Shown: positions 47,545 through 59,463, counted from the stretch's first letter. The stretch: 64,000 bases of DNA from Polynucleobacter necessarius (GCF_900095215.1 NZ_LT606949.1:302284-366283); one strand, 5' to 3'. Notes: generated by a model not told the origin, from the letters alone. Numbers and translations are program-made.

Positions 47545-49350
47545 ATGGATTTAATCCGCAATTTTTCTATCATCGCCCATATCGATCACGGCAAATCAAC
47601 GCTTGCTGATCGCATTATTCAACTCTGTGGCGGTCTTTCTGATCGCGAAATGGAAGCCCAAGTTCTTGACTCAATGGATATTGAGCGCGAGCGTGGCATC
47701 ACCATCAAGGCCCAAATAGCAGCTTTAAATTACAAAGCTAAAGATGGCAAGATTTACAACATCAATTTAATTGATACCCCAGGGCACGTTGACTTCTCTT
47801 ATGAGGTCAGCCGTTCTTTGTCTGCTTGTGAAGGCGCCTTGTTAGTAGTGGATACCAGTCAGGGTGTCGAGGCGCAAACGGTTGCTAACTGCTACATGGC
47901 TCTTGAGTTGGGTGTTGAGGTTGTGCCCGTGCTCAATAAAATTGATTTGCCCAAAGCAGATCCTGAGCGCGCTAAAAAAGAAATGGAAGATGTCATTGGT
48001 ATTGATGCATCTGAAGCGGTAACTTGCTCTGCGAAAACAGGCATGGGTGTTGCGGATGTGATTGAAGAAATGATTGCCAAAGTTCCGCCGCCAACAGGTA
48101 ATGCCGCTGATCCACTGCAAGCATTGATTATTGACTCTTGGTTTGACAACTATGTCGGTGTTGTCATGTTGATACGTGTTGTCAATGGCACCTTAAAGCC
48201 AAAAGAAAAAATCACTTTGATGGCCAATGGTTCAAGCCATTTAGTTGACCACGTTGGTGTGTTCAGTCCGAAGTCAGTGGATCGCCCAGAGTTATCCGCT
48301 GGTCAGGTGGGTTTTGTGATTGCGGGCATTAAAGAACTTAAGGCGGCCAAGGTAGGTGACACTGTCACGCATTCACCAGGTCAGCAGGGTCGCGTTCCTG
48401 CAGCTGAACCTTTGCCTGGATTTAAAGAAGTGAATCCACAAGTCTTTGCTGGTTTGTATCCTGTGGAGTCTAGTGAATACGATCAGCTGTGTGAATCTTT
48501 GGAGAAGCTGCAATTGAACGATGCTTCGCTCTTATATGAGCCAGAAGTTTCTCAAGCTTTAGGTTTTGGATTCCGTTGCGGTTTCTTGGGCTTATTGCAT
48601 ATGGAGATTGTGCAAGAGCGTTTAGAGCGTCAATATGGCATGAATCTCATCACTACTGCTCCAACGGTGGTGTATCGGGTTGAGCAATCCGATGGCACGA
48701 TTGTGTTGGTGGACAACCCTTCAAAGATGCCCGAGGCTAGCAAGATCAATACCATTCTTGAGCCTATTGTGACGGTGAATTTGTATATGCCTCAAGAGTA
48801 TGTCGGCGCAATCATTACCCTGTGCGTTGGTAAGCGCGGCATTCAGATGGATATGAATTACCTAGGTCGCCAAGTCAAGCTTACTTATGAGTTGCCGATG
48901 GCGGAGATTGTTTTGGACTTCTTTGACAAAATGAAGTCCATCTCACGCGGGTATGCCTCGATGGATTACGAGTTCAAGGAATATCGTCCTGCGGATGTGG
49001 TAACAGTCGACATTCTCATTAATAGCGAGCGGGTTGATGCGCTCTCTGTGATTGTTCATCGTAGTAATAGTCAGCATCGTGGGCGCGAAATGGTTGCCAA
49101 GATGCGCGGCATCATTCCTCGTCAAATGTTTGATGTGGCGATTCAGGCGGCGATTGGTAGAAATATTGTCGCTCGTGAAAACGTTAAAGCTTTGCGTAAG
49201 AATGTTTTGGCCAAGTGCTATGGTGGCGACATCTCCCGTAAGCGTAAATTATTAGAGAAGCAAAAAGAAGGTAAGAAGCGTATGAAACAAGTGGGTAACG
49301 TAGAGATTCCACAAGAAGCCTTCTTGGCTATTTTGCAGGTGGAAGATTGA
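47545..49350 (+). CDS. lepA: Elongation factor 4 (LepA)
   Basis: A 601-residue translational GTPase. G1 is [18 protein letters not shown]. The G2/G3 region is [15 protein letters not shown] with [20 protein letters not shown], and G4 is [18 protein letters not shown]. The C-terminal domain carries [20 protein letters not shown], typical of LepA. Its stop TGA shares one base with the lepB ATG. The frame is intact. Confidence 0.96.
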   Translation: MDLIRNFSIIAHIDHGKSTLADRIIQLCGGLSDREMEAQVLDSMDIERERGITIKAQIAALNYKAKDGKIYNINLIDTPGHVDFSYEVSRSLSACEGALLVVDTSQGVEAQTVANCYMALELGVEVVPVLNKIDLPKADPERAKKEMEDVIGIDASEAVTCSAKTGMGVADVIEEMIAKVPPPTGNAADPLQALIIDSWFDNYVGVVMLIRVVNGTLKPKEKITLMANGSSHLVDHVGVFSPKSVDRPELSAGQVGFVIAGIKELKAAKVGDTVTHSPGQQGRVPAAEPLPGFKEVNPQVFAGLYPVESSEYDQLCESLEKLQLNDASLLYEPEVSQALGFGFRCGFLGLLHMEIVQERLERQYGMNLITTAPTVVYRVEQSDGTIVLVDNPSKMPEASKINTILEPIVTVNLYMPQEYVGAIITLCVGKRGIQMDMNYLGRQVKLTYELPMAEIVLDFFDKMKSISRGYASMDYEFKEYRPADVVTVDILINSERVDALSVIVHRSNSQHRGREMVAKMRGIIPRQMFDVAIQAAIGRNIVARENVKALRKNVLAKCYGGDISRKRKLLEKQKEGKKRMKQVGNVEIPQEAFLAILQVED

Positions 49351-50156
49351 TGAACTTTGCCCTCGTTCTTTTCATCTTGGTGATTGTTTCTGGAATCGCC
49401 TGGGTTGCTGATAAGCTGCACTTTGCGCCACAAAGACGTTTAGCTGGCAACGATCGCATGCCTTTGTGGCTTGAGTACACGGCTGGTTTTTTTCCGGTGA
49501 TTTGCGCTGTTTTTGTATTGCGTTCTTTTATTGCCGAGCCTTTTAAGATTCCCTCTGGCTCAATGATTCCGACATTGCAAATTGGCGATTTCATTTCGGT
49601 AAATAAATTTACTTATGGAATTCGTTTGCCGGTAATCAATCAAAAAGTGGTGGATTGGGGTTCGCCTAAGCGTGGTGATGTTGTGGTGTTCCGTTATCCG
49701 CGCGATGAGTCGGTCGATTACATCAAGCGCGTAGTAGCACTTCCAGGTGATGAGATCACGTACGAAAATAAACGTTTGACGATTAATGGTCAGCCATTGC
49801 ATTACAGTGGCGGCGAATTTTATCTCGATCCCGAGAATATGCGTTACGCCAAGCGTTTCACGGAAACCTTTCCTGCGGATTTAGGTGGTAATCGCCATGA
49901 CATCTTGAATGACCCGGATCGTCCGGCTACGGTATTTCCGACTGACCGTTTTCCTGGCTCTGAATTCTGCCAGTACCAACAGTCTGGTGTGACTTGCAAA
50001 GTGCCGCCTGGGCATTATTTCGCCATGGGTGATAACCGCGATAACAGTGCAGATTCTCGTTATTGGGGCTTTGTGCCGGATAAAAATATTGTCGGTAAGG
50101 CCTTCTTTGTTTGGCTGAATCTGGGTAATCTCGGCCGTATAGGCGGATTCGAGTAA
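49350..50156 (+). CDS. lepB: Signal peptidase I
   Basis: A 268-residue inner-membrane leader peptidase. Its N-terminal membrane spans are [20 protein letters not shown] and [20 protein letters not shown]. The catalytic Ser is in [19 protein letters not shown] and the Lys in [18 protein letters not shown]. The Box E motif is [21 protein letters not shown] chose the ATG at 49350, coupled to the lepA stop (TGATG), over the TTG three bases before it. The frame is intact. Confidence 0.94.
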   Translation: MNFALVLFILVIVSGIAWVADKLHFAPQRRLAGNDRMPLWLEYTAGFFPVICAVFVLRSFIAEPFKIPSGSMIPTLQIGDFISVNKFTYGIRLPVINQKVVDWGSPKRGDVVVFRYPRDESVDYIKRVVALPGDEITYENKRLTINGQPLHYSGGEFYLDPENMRYAKRFTETFPADLGGNRHDILNDPDRPATVFPTDRFPGSEFCQYQQSGVTCKVPPGHYFAMGDNRDNSADSRYWGFVPDKNIVGKAFFVWLNLGNLGRIGGFE

Positions 50157-50161
50157 ATATC

Positions 50162-50953
50162 ATGAATGCGCGCGCCGTTATCGAAACCGGGCTGTTGCAA
50201 GAGCGCCTCGGCTATACCTTCAAAAAGCCGGAGCTATTGAATCAGGCGTTGACTCATCGCAGTCATAGCAAAAAGAATAACGAGCGCCTTGAGTTTCTGG
50301 GAGACTCTATTCTCAATTGTGTTGTGGCGGAGATGCTCTACGAACGTTATTCGGATTTAGATGAGGGCGACCTCTCAAGAGTTCGCGCGAACCTCGTAAA
50401 GCAGCAGGCTTTATATGAAATTGCCAAAACGCTTTCTTTGTCGGATTACTTGCGTCTAGGTGAGGGTGAGCTTAAGAGTGGCGGCTTTCGTCGCCCTTCA
50501 ATTCTGGCTGATACTTTAGAAGCCGTTACTGGTGCCATCTTTATGGATGGTGGTTTTGAGGCGGCAAAGATTTGTTTGCGAAAACTGTACTCCATTATTT
50601 TGGAGCATATCGATCCCAAAACTTTGGGGAAAGACGATAAAACGCTTTTGCAAGAGTGTTTACAAAGTTATCAATTGCCTTTGCCGGCCTATAACGTAAC
50701 TGGTACAACTGGGGCTGCGCATAACCAGCAATTTGAGGTGGAGTGTTTCATTTCTAGTCATAAAGTAGCTGTAAAGGGAGAGGGCGCATCTCGGCGTGCC
50801 GCTGAACAAGCCGCTGCAAAGCTGGCTTTAATCGCTATGCTCAAAGCATTGCCGCAAGAATCTCGCAAACCCAAGAAAACTCGGTCGGCGAAAAAGAAGG
50901 CGGCAAAAAAAGAAGCAACCGAAGAGCAGTTCAATCTTAAGCTGAAGGGCTAA
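50162..50953 (+). CDS. rnc: Ribonuclease III
   Basis: A 263-residue dsRNA-specific endonuclease. The signature is [20 protein letters not shown] and the second acidic motif is [20 protein letters not shown]. The dsRNA-binding domain covers residues ~155-225, including [19 protein letters not shown]. The C-terminal extension is Lys-rich ([17 protein letters not shown]). The lepB-rnc-era-recO order is conserved in Proteobacteria. The frame is intact. Confidence 0.95.
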   Translation: MNARAVIETGLLQERLGYTFKKPELLNQALTHRSHSKKNNERLEFLGDSILNCVVAEMLYERYSDLDEGDLSRVRANLVKQQALYEIAKTLSLSDYLRLGEGELKSGGFRRPSILADTLEAVTGAIFMDGGFEAAKICLRKLYSIILEHIDPKTLGKDDKTLLQECLQSYQLPLPAYNVTGTTGAAHNQQFEVECFISSHKVAVKGEGASRRAAEQAAAKLALIAMLKALPQESRKPKKTRSAKKKAAKKEATEEQFNLKLKG

Positions 50954-50955
50954 TC

Positions 50956-51891
50956 GTGTTTAGATGCGGCACTATCGCCATTGTTGGGCGTCCCAATATG
51001 GGTAAATCAACTCTCTTGAATGCTTTGGTTGGTCAAAAGATCAGTATTACCTCCCGTAAGGCGCAAACGACGCGTCATCGTATCTTGGGCATTCAGACTC
51101 GCGAAGAGGCCCAGTTCATTTTTATCGATACGCCCGGTTTCCAGACGCGTTTAATGAATACCCTCAACAAAGCGCTCAATCGTACAGTGACTACCGCATT
51201 GCAGGATGTCAATGTGGCCTGCTTTGTGGTTGAGGCTGGCTATTTTGGTGAAGAGGATAAAAAAGTATTGAAGTTGTTGCAGGATGATGTGCCCGTTGTG
51301 TTGGTGCTCAATAAGCTTGACTTATTTAACACTCGCTTTCAGACGCCATCAGAGCGTGACCAAGCTTTGCTCAATTTCATTAAAGAGATGGCTCGTCCTT
51401 GGTGTGAATTGGGTGGCCACGAAGATCAGAAATGTGAGTTTGCTGAGATCATGCCGATGAGCGCCAAGAGTCCTGGCGATCTTGAAAGATTGCTCGACGT
51501 ACTTGAAGGCTATTTACCTGAGGCGCCAGCAGTCTACGATGGCGATACGATCACCGATCGAAGCGAACGATTCTTGGCTGCGGAGATTTTGCGTGAAAAG
51601 GTTTTCCGTTTCACTGGAGAAGAGTTGCCTTACACCAGCACAGTTGTGATTGATCAATTTAAGATGGATGGCAAGATGCGTCGTATTGCGGCAACCATTT
51701 TGGTGGATCGCGATAGTCATAAAGCAATGATCATTGGTCAAAAAGGCGAACGTCTGAAGAAGATTTCAACCGATGCTCGAATTGATATGGAAAAGCTCTT
51801 TGATGGTAAAGTCTTTTTGGAGACTTGGGTGAAGGTCAAGCGTGGCTGGGCCGATGATCGTGCCGAACTGCGGGCTCAGGGTCTGGAATAA
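50956..51891 (+). CDS. era: GTPase Era
   Basis: A 311-residue GTPase that assists 16S rRNA and 30S maturation. The GTP motifs are [20 protein letters not shown] (Met where Val is usual), [20 protein letters not shown] and [10 protein letters not shown]. The KH domain at the C-terminus contains [20 protein letters not shown]. The start is GTG 50956, two bases after the rnc stop. The frame is intact. Confidence 0.95.
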   Translation: MFRCGTIAIVGRPNMGKSTLLNALVGQKISITSRKAQTTRHRILGIQTREEAQFIFIDTPGFQTRLMNTLNKALNRTVTTALQDVNVACFVVEAGYFGEEDKKVLKLLQDDVPVVLVLNKLDLFNTRFQTPSERDQALLNFIKEMARPWCELGGHEDQKCEFAEIMPMSAKSPGDLERLLDVLEGYLPEAPAVYDGDTITDRSERFLAAEILREKVFRFTGEELPYTSTVVIDQFKMDGKMRRIAATILVDRDSHKAMIIGQKGERLKKISTDARIDMEKLFDGKVFLETWVKVKRGWADDRAELRAQGLE

Positions 51892-51896
51892 ATTCG

Positions 51897-52631
51897 ATGG
51901 CCTCGATTCGTGTTGCTGACGAACCTGCTTTTGTATTGCATAGCATTCCTTATAAAGAGACTAGCTTAATCCTGGATGTATTTACACGGCAACATGGCCG
52001 CATGGCTTTAATTGCGAAGGGCGCGAAACGCCCACACTCCACTTTGCGACCTGTATTGCAACGCTTTCAGCCGCTATTGGTTTCGTGGAGCGGTAAATCT
52101 GAGCTGCGCACCTTAACCAAGTCGGAGTGGGTCGGTGGCATGCCTTCATTGGTGGGTGATGCTTTGCTTTGCGGTTTCTATCTCAATGAATTGCTCGTAA
52201 AGTTTTTGGCGCGTGAGGACGATTATGAAAAACTCTATGATCGCTATTCAGAAACTATCAATGCTTTATCGAACTTAGAGTTTGAGTCTAAGGGGTTGGA
52301 AGAAATTTTGCGCCCTTTTGAATTGTCTTTATTGCAATGGACAGGCTATGCGGCCGCATTAGATCGTTGTGTTGAAACCAATGAAGCCCCGATAGCGCAG
52401 CATCAGTACGTTTATCAGCCAGAGCGTGGTGTACGCCCTGTTCAGGTGGATGACCCTGGGCATTGGCCTGTGTTGACTGGTAAATCGCTATTGGCAATCG
52501 CAGTTGGGGATTTTTCTGATCCAGAGACGCTTTCTGAGAGCAAGCAATTAATGCGTTTTCTCCTGGGATTGCATTTGCAGGATCAGGTGTTGACCACCCG
52601 TCAAATTTTGATTGATCTCAAGAAAATCTAG
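51897..52631 (+). CDS. recO: DNA repair protein RecO
   Basis: A 244-residue RecO that loads RecA on gapped DNA with RecR. It has an N-terminal OB fold (PAFVLHSIPYKETSLILDVF, GRMALIAKGAKRPHSTLRPV) and a helical C-terminal domain (GFYLNELLVKFLAREDDYEK). Spacing of five bases from era supports one operon. The frame is intact. Confidence 0.92.
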   Translation: MASIRVADEPAFVLHSIPYKETSLILDVFTRQHGRMALIAKGAKRPHSTLRPVLQRFQPLLVSWSGKSELRTLTKSEWVGGMPSLVGDALLCGFYLNELLVKFLAREDDYEKLYDRYSETINALSNLEFESKGLEEILRPFELSLLQWTGYAAALDRCVETNEAPIAQHQYVYQPERGVRPVQVDDPGHWPVLTGKSLLAIAVGDFSDPETLSESKQLMRFLLGLHLQDQVLTTRQILIDLKKI

Positions 52632-52643
52632 TAATCTACACAG

Positions 52644-53405
52644 ATGACATCCTCACATGTTTTAGAGCTTGGCATCAATATTGCTCACGTCGCTACCTTA
52701 CGTAATGCGCGGGGCACGGTCTATCCCGATCCATTGAGAGCGGTCGCCTTGGCTGAGCAAGCCGGCGCGGATCTCATCACCTTACATTTGCGTGAAGATC
52801 GTCGTCATATTAAAGATGCTGATTTATTGGCCTTACGCCCCTTGATTAAGACCCGTATGAATCTTGAGTGCGCAGTGACACCGGAAATGCTTGAGATTGC
52901 GTGCAAGGTAAAGCCGCATGATGTATGTCTTGTTCCAGAAAAGCGCGAAGAAGTGACGACGGCAGTTGGCTTTGATGTGCTGGGTCACTATGAGGCGGTA
53001 AAAGTTGCCACGAAAAAATTAATCGACGCCGGTATCCGTGTATCACTTTTTATTGATCCTGAAGAAAAACAAATTCAGGCGGCAAAAGAAGTGGGCGCAA
53101 CCGTAGTGGAGTTGCATACTGGTCGTTACGCAGATTTATCTGGGGTTGAGCAGGCTACAGAATTGGAGCGTATTCGTCAGGCTGAAGTATTTGGAAAAAG
53201 TATTGGCCTTAGGGTGAGTGCCGGCAATGGCTTGCATGAGGGTAATGTCAAGCCGATTGCAGCTATTGCCGAACTATCTGAGCTGAATATTGGCCACGCT
53301 ATTGTTGCCGAAGCCTTATTTAAAGGTTGGCAAAAAGCGATTGTCGATATGAAGGCTTTAATGGCGCAAGGCAGATCAAACTCACCAGAAGCGGCGACAT
53401 CATAA
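52644..53405 (+). CDS. pdxJ: Pyridoxine 5'-phosphate synthase
   Basis: A 253-residue PdxJ condensing deoxyxylulose phosphate with aminoacetone phosphate in vitamin B6 synthesis. Motifs: [60 protein letters not shown] and [20 protein letters not shown]. It is followed two bases later by acpS, a frequent pairing. The frame is intact. Confidence 0.95.
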   Translation: MTSSHVLELGINIAHVATLRNARGTVYPDPLRAVALAEQAGADLITLHLREDRRHIKDADLLALRPLIKTRMNLECAVTPEMLEIACKVKPHDVCLVPEKREEVTTAVGFDVLGHYEAVKVATKKLIDAGIRVSLFIDPEEKQIQAAKEVGATVVELHTGRYADLSGVEQATELERIRQAEVFGKSIGLRVSAGNGLHEGNVKPIAAIAELSELNIGHAIVAEALFKGWQKAIVDMKALMAQGRSNSPEAATS

Positions 53406-53407
53406 AA

Positions 53408-53800
53408 ATGATCATCGGCATTGGCACGGATATTCTGCAGATCGAGCGTTTACAAGCAGCTTACGATCGCACCAATGGACGCTTGGCTGAAAAGGTTCTG
53501 GGTCCTGATGAGATGCTGGTTTTCAAGCATCGTCTTGCCAGAAACCACAAGCGCGGGATTGCATTCTTGGCCACGCGTTTTGCTGCAAAGGAAGCGTTCT
53601 CGAAAGCAATCGGGCTTGGGATGAGGATGCCAATGACTTGGCGTTCATTGCAAACCTTGAATGAGCCCAGCGGCAAACCGGTGACTAGTTATTTAGGTGC
53701 CCTGGCGCAATTTATGCAAGAAAAAAATTGGGAAGCTCACGTGACAGTGAGCGATGAACAGGATATGACGATTGCACATGTCATTGTTACTCAGAAATAA
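53408..53800 (+). CDS. acpS: Holo-ACP synthase
   Basis: A 130-residue enzyme attaching phosphopantetheine to ACP. The start ATG 53408 gives [20 protein letters not shown] with the Mg-binding Asp. The second motif is [20 protein letters not shown] with Glu and Lys, and [20 protein letters not shown] ends the protein. The frame is intact. Confidence 0.93.
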   Translation: MIIGIGTDILQIERLQAAYDRTNGRLAEKVLGPDEMLVFKHRLARNHKRGIAFLATRFAAKEAFSKAIGLGMRMPMTWRSLQTLNEPSGKPVTSYLGALAQFMQEKNWEAHVTVSDEQDMTIAHVIVTQK

Positions 53801-53820
53801 AAATAGATCAAGAGGAAGAG

Positions 53821-54910
53821 GTGACTAAATCCACCATGAGTCCTGGCCCGGTTACGCTTGATGTCGTTGGTCTTGAATTAGACGCGGAAGATCGTCGACG
53901 CATTTTGCATCCACTCACTGGTGGCGTCATTTTGTTTGGTCGAAATTTCGCAAGTCGTCAGCAACTCACTAAGTTAACGGCTGCTATTAAGAAGCTGCGC
54001 CCAGATGTTCTCATTTCTATTGATCATGAGGGTGGTCGCGTACAGCGCGCTAAGACTGATGGTTTTACTCATTTGCCGGCAATGCGAAAGCTTGGTGAGC
54101 TATGGGGTGCAAAAAATAAATCTAAGCATCCTGCCGAATCTGCCGCCATTGCCATGGCTGCCGCAACAGCCTGTGGGTAGGTGTTAGCTGCTGAGTTACG
54201 TGCTTGTGGAGTTGATTTTAGTTTTACGCCAGTGCTAGATTTGGATTTTGGTCGTAACGGTGTGATTGGAGACGGATCGTTTGGTCGTGACCCTCAAATT
54301 GTTTTTGCTTTAGCTAAAAGTTTGAATGAAGGCTTGCGTCTTGCTGATATGGCCAACTGTGGCAAACACTTTCTTGGGCATGGTTGGGCTGAGGCGGATT
54401 CCCATGTGGCGATTCCAGTGGATGAACGCAGTCTCAAAGAAATTCTGAATGACGACGCCAAGCTTTATGAATGGCTCGATTTGAGTTTGGCCTTGGTAAT
54501 GCCGGCGCATGTGATTGAATGTGATTTATCCAAAAGTTGACAAGAACCCTGCTGGCTTTTCTAAGGTTTGGTTGCATTCCATCCTGCGTCAGGAGCTTGG
54601 TTTTGAAGACGTGATCTTCAGTGACGACTTATCAATGGAAGGCGCTAGCGTAGCGGGGTCGGTGGTAAAGGGTGCTGAAATGGCCATAGAGGCTGGTTGC
54701 GACGCGGTACTGATTTGTAATCGCCCAGATCTTGCTGATCAGTTGCTTGCAAAGCTCAAGGTTTCAAAAGCAAAACAAGCTGAATCCGAAATCCGCGTAA
54801 ATCGTCTCATGCCGACAACTCCAGCGTCGACCTGGAGTGAATTACAGGACGAGGCGGAGTATCAGCATGCCAAAGGCTTGCTGGGTCAGTTGGGGTTGAT
54901 TGCTGACTAA
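53821..54910 (+). pseudogene. nagZ: nagZ beta-N-acetylhexosaminidase, decayed
   Basis: NagZ removes GlcNAc from peptidoglycan fragments during cell-wall recycling. The GTG start at 53821 is followed by PVTLDVVGLELDAEDRRRIL and LISIDHEGGRVQRAKTDGFT. TAG at 54178-54180 stops the frame in TACG-x-VLAAELRACG. The catalytic loop normally KHFPGHG reads KHFLGHGWAEADSHVA. At 54511-54526 a ten-base insertion flanked by GTGATT repeats shifts [16 protein letters not shown]. The remainder ([16 protein letters not shown] with the nucleophile Asp) is open to 54910. Three lesions show decay. Confidence 0.92.
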
Positions 54911-54942
54911 GTCAGCGTTGTGAATCTTTATTGCGGCAATAA

Positions 54943-54966
54943 AAAAGCCCGGTATGCCGGGCTTTT
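54943..54966. terminator. Bidirectional terminator between nagZ and efp
   Basis: AAAAGCCCGG (54943-54952), loop TATG, CCGGGCTTTT (54957-54966), a perfect 10-bp stem with A and T tails. It serves both converging genes. Confidence 0.85.
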
Positions 54967-54985
54967 GAACATCTGAGCTGGCTAA

Positions 54986-55546
54986 TTAGTTGGCGCGGCT
55001 ACGGTATTCGCCAGTGCGAGTATCAATCTCAATCTTGTCACCAGTATTGCAGAACAAAGGAACTTGCAATTCATAGCCAGTTGCCAATTTCGCGTTCTTC
55101 AATACTTTGCCTGAGCTGGTATCGCCTTTCACTGCGGGTTCTGTGTAAATGATTTGACGAATCAATGAGTTAGGCATTGCAACTGAAAGCGCCTTACCTT
55201 CGTAGAACACGACTTCACATGGCATGCTTTCTTCGAGGTAGTTCAATGCATCACCCATGCACTCAGCTTCAACTTCATATTGGTTGTAGTCGCCATCCAT
55301 AAATACATACATTGGATCTGCAAAATAAGAGTATGTGCATTCTTTTTTGTCGAGAATCACAACGTCAAACTTGTCATCCGCTTTGTAAACGCCTTCGTTT
55401 GGCGCGCCAGTTAACAGGTTCTTAAATTTCATCTTCACAACCGAGGAGTTGCGGCCGGAGCGGCTGTATTCGGCTTTTAAAACGACCTGGGCATCAGTGC
55501 CGATCATGACTACGTTACCAACGCGGAGTTCTTGTGCTGTTTTCAT
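54986..55546 (-). CDS. efp: Elongation factor P
   Basis: A 186-residue EF-P that rescues ribosomes stalled at polyproline. The tip loop reads [20 protein letters not shown]. The residue that is Lys in EpmA-type EF-Ps is Arg here (GRN), as in EF-Ps rhamnosylated by EarP. OB-fold parts are [20 protein letters not shown] and [19 protein letters not shown]. EarP is the next gene upstream. The frame is intact. Confidence 0.95.
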   Translation of the reverse strand: MKTAQELRVGNVVMIGTDAQVVLKAEYSRSGRNSSVVKMKFKNLLTGAPNEGVYKADDKFDVVILDKKECTYSYFADPMYVFMDGDYNQYEVEAECMGDALNYLEESMPCEVVFYEGKALSVAMPNSLIRQIIYTEPAVKGDTSSGKVLKNAKLATGYELQVPLFCNTGDKIEIDTRTGEYRSRAN

Positions 55547-55633
55547 CTTGCTATTCCTGGGGGCAGAGCTATTTTTCTGCGGTTTTTATCAAAAACAAGA
55601 TTCTAACCGCCCGCAGGCCTTTATGGCTTGGGA

Positions 55634-56704
55634 TTAGGCAACAAAGCAGATTAAACGCGCTGGCAAGCCACCATCACCTTGTTTTTCGAGTAAATGAGTA
55701 CGCCAGTGCTCGGCATGTGCATTCCAAGCCTCTAGGCGATCAAACCATTGGCTAGGCATTGCCCAAGTCATTGCGGCGATTGTGGTGAGTCGCAATTCTT
55801 GGCTAGCCTCTTCAAGATAGAGATCAAGAAAGGCTGCCAATTTCACTTCATGAGCGCGATCTTCTTGTGGGTAAAGGTGCCAAATAAATGGCTTACCTGC
55901 TAACTGGGCGCGAACAGAAGAATCCTCTCCGCGCACAATATTGACATCACACTGCGATAGCACCCAGTCGTATTCATCCTGAGAAACAAATGGTATGGAA
56001 AGCAATTGCAGACTTTCTGGCAATGAGATGGGTTGCTCGCCATAAAGATTGAGTTGATCAGCATGCCCATGAGCAAGCAAAACATCGATATCTTCACCAA
56101 GATGACCCAAGTCCTCCAGCCATTTTTTGAGCGGTGCGCCAGGGTAGCAAAAAACACTAATTCGTTTGGCGCTACGTCGTAACTGTGACCAGATTGCTTT
56201 TAAAGCATCGGGGATATGTTCATTAGCGAGATGGCCTTCTGCTGGAATGGGGTCTAGCAATAGTCCACCAACCTCATCCTGAAATCCAGGGAAGAAAAAG
56301 TATTTAGGAATGCCATGCGATTGGGGTGATGCCTTGCCATGAAATTCGGTTACCCAGGGCTCTGCGCTGAGATATTCCAAATTAATGATGATGGGCTTGA
56401 TGGAGGCTATAAATAGGCCTGCGAGATAGCGCTCAGGTAGTTCGCAGCCAAATGCCTCAATTGCTACATCGGGCGTTTGAACTGGATGTCGGGTATTGAT
56501 ATGACTTGCATCCCATGGCTGCATATCAATTTTTTGCTTTACTGCAGGATCTACGCCGGATGCGAGTAAATTAAGGGTTGGCAGGTCATCGCAGAAAATA
56601 CGCACCTCTTGCCCATGAATGCTTGATAAGCTTCGGGCTAGACGCCAGCAAACACCAGCATCACCATAGTTATCTACGATTTGACAGAAAATATCCCAAC
56701 GCAT
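55634..56704 (-). CDS. earP: EF-P arginine rhamnosyltransferase EarP
   Basis: A GT-B glycosyltransferase moving rhamnose from dTDP-rhamnose to the EF-P Arg. Its N-terminal motif is [20 protein letters not shown] (start chosen at 56704, Met 3 of the longer frame). The C-terminal sugar-nucleotide site is [20 protein letters not shown] followed by [20 protein letters not shown], with the conserved Asp/Glu pair. It is adjacent to its substrate gene efp. Its start codon shares three bases with the divergent uvrC start. The frame is intact. Confidence 0.93.
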   Translation of the reverse strand: MRWDIFCQIVDNYGDAGVCWRLARSLSSIHGQEVRIFCDDLPTLNLLASGVDPAVKQKIDMQPWDASHINTRHPVQTPDVAIEAFGCELPERYLAGLFIASIKPIIINLEYLSAEPWVTEFHGKASPQSHGIPKYFFFPGFQDEVGGLLLDPIPAEGHLANEHIPDALKAIWSQLRRSAKRISVFCYPGAPLKKWLEDLGHLGEDIDVLLAHGHADQLNLYGEQPISLPESLQLLSIPFVSQDEYDWVLSQCDVNIVRGEDSSVRAQLAGKPFIWHLYPQEDRAHEVKLAAFLDLYLEEASQELRLTTIAAMTWAMPSQWFDRLEAWNAHAEHWRTHLLEKQGDGGLPARLICFVA

Positions 56705-58613
56705 GAGCAATTCGCTTTTTGAAACCCTTCAGCAGGATGTTAAACGGCTACCCGGATTGCCGGGGGTATATCGCTTTTTTGATGAAGCGGGACATATTTT
56801 GTATGTAGGCAAAGCTCGCAACCTTAAAAAACGTGTTTCTAGTTACTTTCAGCGTACTCAGTTATCACCGCGTATTGAGCTGATGGTGGGCAAAATTGCC
56901 CGCTATGAGACTACGGTAACACGGACCGAAACGGAAGCGCTTATTCTAGAGAACAATCTCATTAAAGAGTTGGCGCCGCCGTTCAATATTCTCTTCCGTG
57001 ATGACAAGTCCTACCCCTATGTCGTGTTAACGGGGCATCAGTTTCCAAGGCTGGCTTCTTACCGTGGAAAAGTGAATAAACGTAATCATTATTTTGGACC
57101 GTTTCCGAATAGCTTGGCAGTCCGCAATAGCGTGCAGATTCTGCAGAAAGTATTCCGCTTAAGGACTTGTGAGGACTCTGTTTTCAAGAATCGCAGTCGC
57201 CCTTGTCTATTGCATCAAATCCATCGCTGCAGCGCCCCTTGCGTTGGTCGCCTCAGTGTTGAGCAATATGGTCAGGATGTTGCGCAGGCTACCCGTTTTT
57301 TAGAAGGCGATCATAGCCAGGTGTTATCTGAGCTTGAAAAGGAAATGCACAAGCACAGTGAGGCTATGGAATTTGAAATGGCGGCAGTATTGCGCGATCG
57401 TATCGCAGATCTATCCAGTGTGTTGCAGCAGCAAGCAATGGATGCGGTGGCAGAAGGTGAAGGCGATGTAGATATCATCGCTGTCGCGCAAATGGAGGGA
57501 ATGATTTGTGTGAATTTAGCGATGGTGCGTGGCGGCCGTCATTTGGGTGACAGAGCTTGCTTTCCTAAGGGTTTGCGCACGAGCTCCGGTGAACTACCGG
57601 CACCTACCGAGATATTGGAAGCATTCATTATGCAGCATTATTTGGAGGAGAGTGCGCGCGAGGCAACAACGAATTTAATTCCGCCGGTATTGGTTTTAAA
57701 TCATGCTCTGCAATCTGCCGGCGACGATCTCACCCAATTAAATGAGACTCCGCCTGAAGATTTGCATGAGTTACTCAATGCGCAAGCAGGTAGAAAAATT
57801 ACGTTCTTGCATCAGCCTCAGGGCCAAAGGCGCCACTGGCTGGCGATGGCTGAAGGTAATGCCAAGATTGCTTTAACGAAACGTTTAGTGGAGACGGGCG
57901 GACAGTTGGCGAGAGCGTGTGCTTTGGCTGACATTCTGAGTCTTGAGTTGGAAAGTCTTGAACAGTTGCGTATTGAATGTTTTGACATTAGCCATACTTC
58001 TGGCGAAGCAACGCAAGCCTCTTGCGTGGTGTATGCCAAGAACGCAATGCAGTCGAGCGAATATCGTCGCTTCAATATCAATGACGTCACCCCAGGAGAT
58101 GACTACGCGGCAATGCGTCAGGCATTGCAAAGACGCTATGCGAATTTTCAAGAATTGCCGGTAGAAAAGATTCCTCAAGTCATTTTGATTGATGGCGGTA
58201 AAGGTCACGTGGAAATGGCTCGTCAGGTTCTGTCTGAGTTTGGAATGGATGTGGGTTTGATTGTGGGGGTTGCCAAGGGAGAAGGGCGCAAGGTTGGCTT
58301 AGAGACGCTGATTTTTGCGGATGGCCGCGAACCTTTGGAGTTGGGTATTGATAGCGCGGCACTTTTATTGGTTGCGCAGATACGTGATGAGGCTCACCGC
58401 TTCGCCATTACTGGCATGCGCGCCAAACGCGCAAAGGCAAGAACGATTTCTCGATTAGAGGAAATTGAAGGCATAGGTGCCAAGCGTCGTCAAAAGTTGC
58501 TAGCTCGTTTTGGGGGGTTAAAAGGAGTTGCCAATGCCAGCATTGAGGAAATTGCCGGTGTGGAGGGGGTCTCTTTAACTCTTGCCGAGCAGATATATCG
58601 GCAGCTTCACTAG
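56703..58613 (+). CDS. uvrC: UvrABC system protein C
   Basis: A 636-residue nucleotide excision repair nuclease. The GIY-YIG domain at the N-terminus is [20 protein letters not shown], and the Cys-rich region is [20 protein letters not shown]. The UVR motif is [20 protein letters not shown]. The RNase H-like domain has [19 protein letters not shown] and [14 protein letters not shown]. Tandem HhH motifs end the protein ([20 protein letters not shown]). The frame is intact. Confidence 0.96.
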   Translation: MSNSLFETLQQDVKRLPGLPGVYRFFDEAGHILYVGKARNLKKRVSSYFQRTQLSPRIELMVGKIARYETTVTRTETEALILENNLIKELAPPFNILFRDDKSYPYVVLTGHQFPRLASYRGKVNKRNHYFGPFPNSLAVRNSVQILQKVFRLRTCEDSVFKNRSRPCLLHQIHRCSAPCVGRLSVEQYGQDVAQATRFLEGDHSQVLSELEKEMHKHSEAMEFEMAAVLRDRIADLSSVLQQQAMDAVAEGEGDVDIIAVAQMEGMICVNLAMVRGGRHLGDRACFPKGLRTSSGELPAPTEILEAFIMQHYLEESAREATTNLIPPVLVLNHALQSAGDDLTQLNETPPEDLHELLNAQAGRKITFLHQPQGQRRHWLAMAEGNAKIALTKRLVETGGQLARACALADILSLELESLEQLRIECFDISHTSGEATQASCVVYAKNAMQSSEYRRFNINDVTPGDDYAAMRQALQRRYANFQELPVEKIPQVILIDGGKGHVEMARQVLSEFGMDVGLIVGVAKGEGRKVGLETLIFADGREPLELGIDSAALLLVAQIRDEAHRFAITGMRAKRAKARTISRLEEIEGIGAKRRQKLLARFGGLKGVANASIEEIAGVEGVSLTLAEQIYRQLH

Positions 58614-58646
58614 GAGCATTGACCGTTCTTGGTTTATGCTTATCGT

Positions 58647-59222
58647 ATGCACTTTAATTTACCAATTGCCCTAACCTGGTTGCGTGTTGCAGCTATTCCA
58701 CTGTTGGTGGCAGTTTTCTATCTCCCTAATTCTTGGCTTACCCCATTTGAGAAGAATTTAATCGCGGCAATCATTTTTATTTCCGCTGCTATTACGGATT
58801 GGTTGGATGGTTTCTTGGCTCGCCGTTTAAAACAAGAATCGGCATTCGGGCAGTTTTTAGATCCTGTTGCCGATAAGCTCATTGTTGCTGCGGCATTGTT
58901 GGTTCTTCTCAATATGGATCGCGTGCAAGTATGGGTTGCGCTCATCATTATTGGGCGAGAAATTACGATCTCCGCTCTTCGTGAGTGGATGGCCTTATTG
59001 GGGGCTGGAAAAAGCGTGGCCGTCCATATGGTTGGTAAGTTAAAAACGACCGCTCAATTGGTTGCCATTCCATTTTTATTGCTCAATGACACCTTATTTG
59101 GCTGGTTGAATTGCGCGCAACTAGGTACTTGGTTAATTTGGATCGCCTCATTTTTAACCCTTTGGTCCATGTTCTATTACCTGAAAAAGGCCCTGCCACA
59201 GCTGGCCGGAAAAATCGACTAG
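58647..59222 (+). CDS. pgsA: CDP-diacylglycerol-glycerol-3-phosphate phosphatidyltransferase
   Basis: A 191-residue membrane enzyme making phosphatidylglycerol phosphate. The CDP-alcohol phosphotransferase motif is complete: DWLDGFLARRLKQESAFGQF followed by LDPVADK. Several membrane spans are visible (LTWLRVAAIPLLVAVFYL, LIIIGREITISAL, AIPFLLLNDTLFGWL). The start ATG 58647 (MHFNLPIALTWLRV) fits the family better than the upstream GTG. The frame is intact. Confidence 0.93.
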   Translation: MHFNLPIALTWLRVAAIPLLVAVFYLPNSWLTPFEKNLIAAIIFISAAITDWLDGFLARRLKQESAFGQFLDPVADKLIVAAALLVLLNMDRVQVWVALIIIGREITISALREWMALLGAGKSVAVHMVGKLKTTAQLVAIPFLLLNDTLFGWLNCAQLGTWLIWIASFLTLWSMFYYLKKALPQLAGKID

Positions 59223-59338
59223 CCATTCAAAAGCCCAGACAGTTCAGCTTTTGCAGGTAGTTCCATTTCCTTAGTTTTTCGGTCTTACAAGGAATAATGC
59301 TTTCTTCGCGATTGTTTGTTAAACTATCCCCCTCTTAT

Positions 59339-59414
59339 GCGGGAATAGCTCAGCTGGTAGAGCGATACCTTGCCAAGGTATAGGTCGGGAGTTCGAGCCT
59401 CCTTTCCCGCTCCA
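59339..59414 (+). tRNA. tRNA-Gly (GCC)
   Basis: A full cloverleaf: acceptor GCGGGAA paired with TTCCCGC, and an anticodon stem ATACC/GGTAT around loop TTGCCAA (anticodon GCC at 59372-59374). The T arm is GGGAG-TTCGAGC-CTCCT. The CCA end is encoded (59412-59414). Confidence 0.96.
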
Positions 59415-59463
59415 AGTTCGATGGGAAGCCCTAAAAAGCTTCCCATTTTTGATTCAAGTGTTT

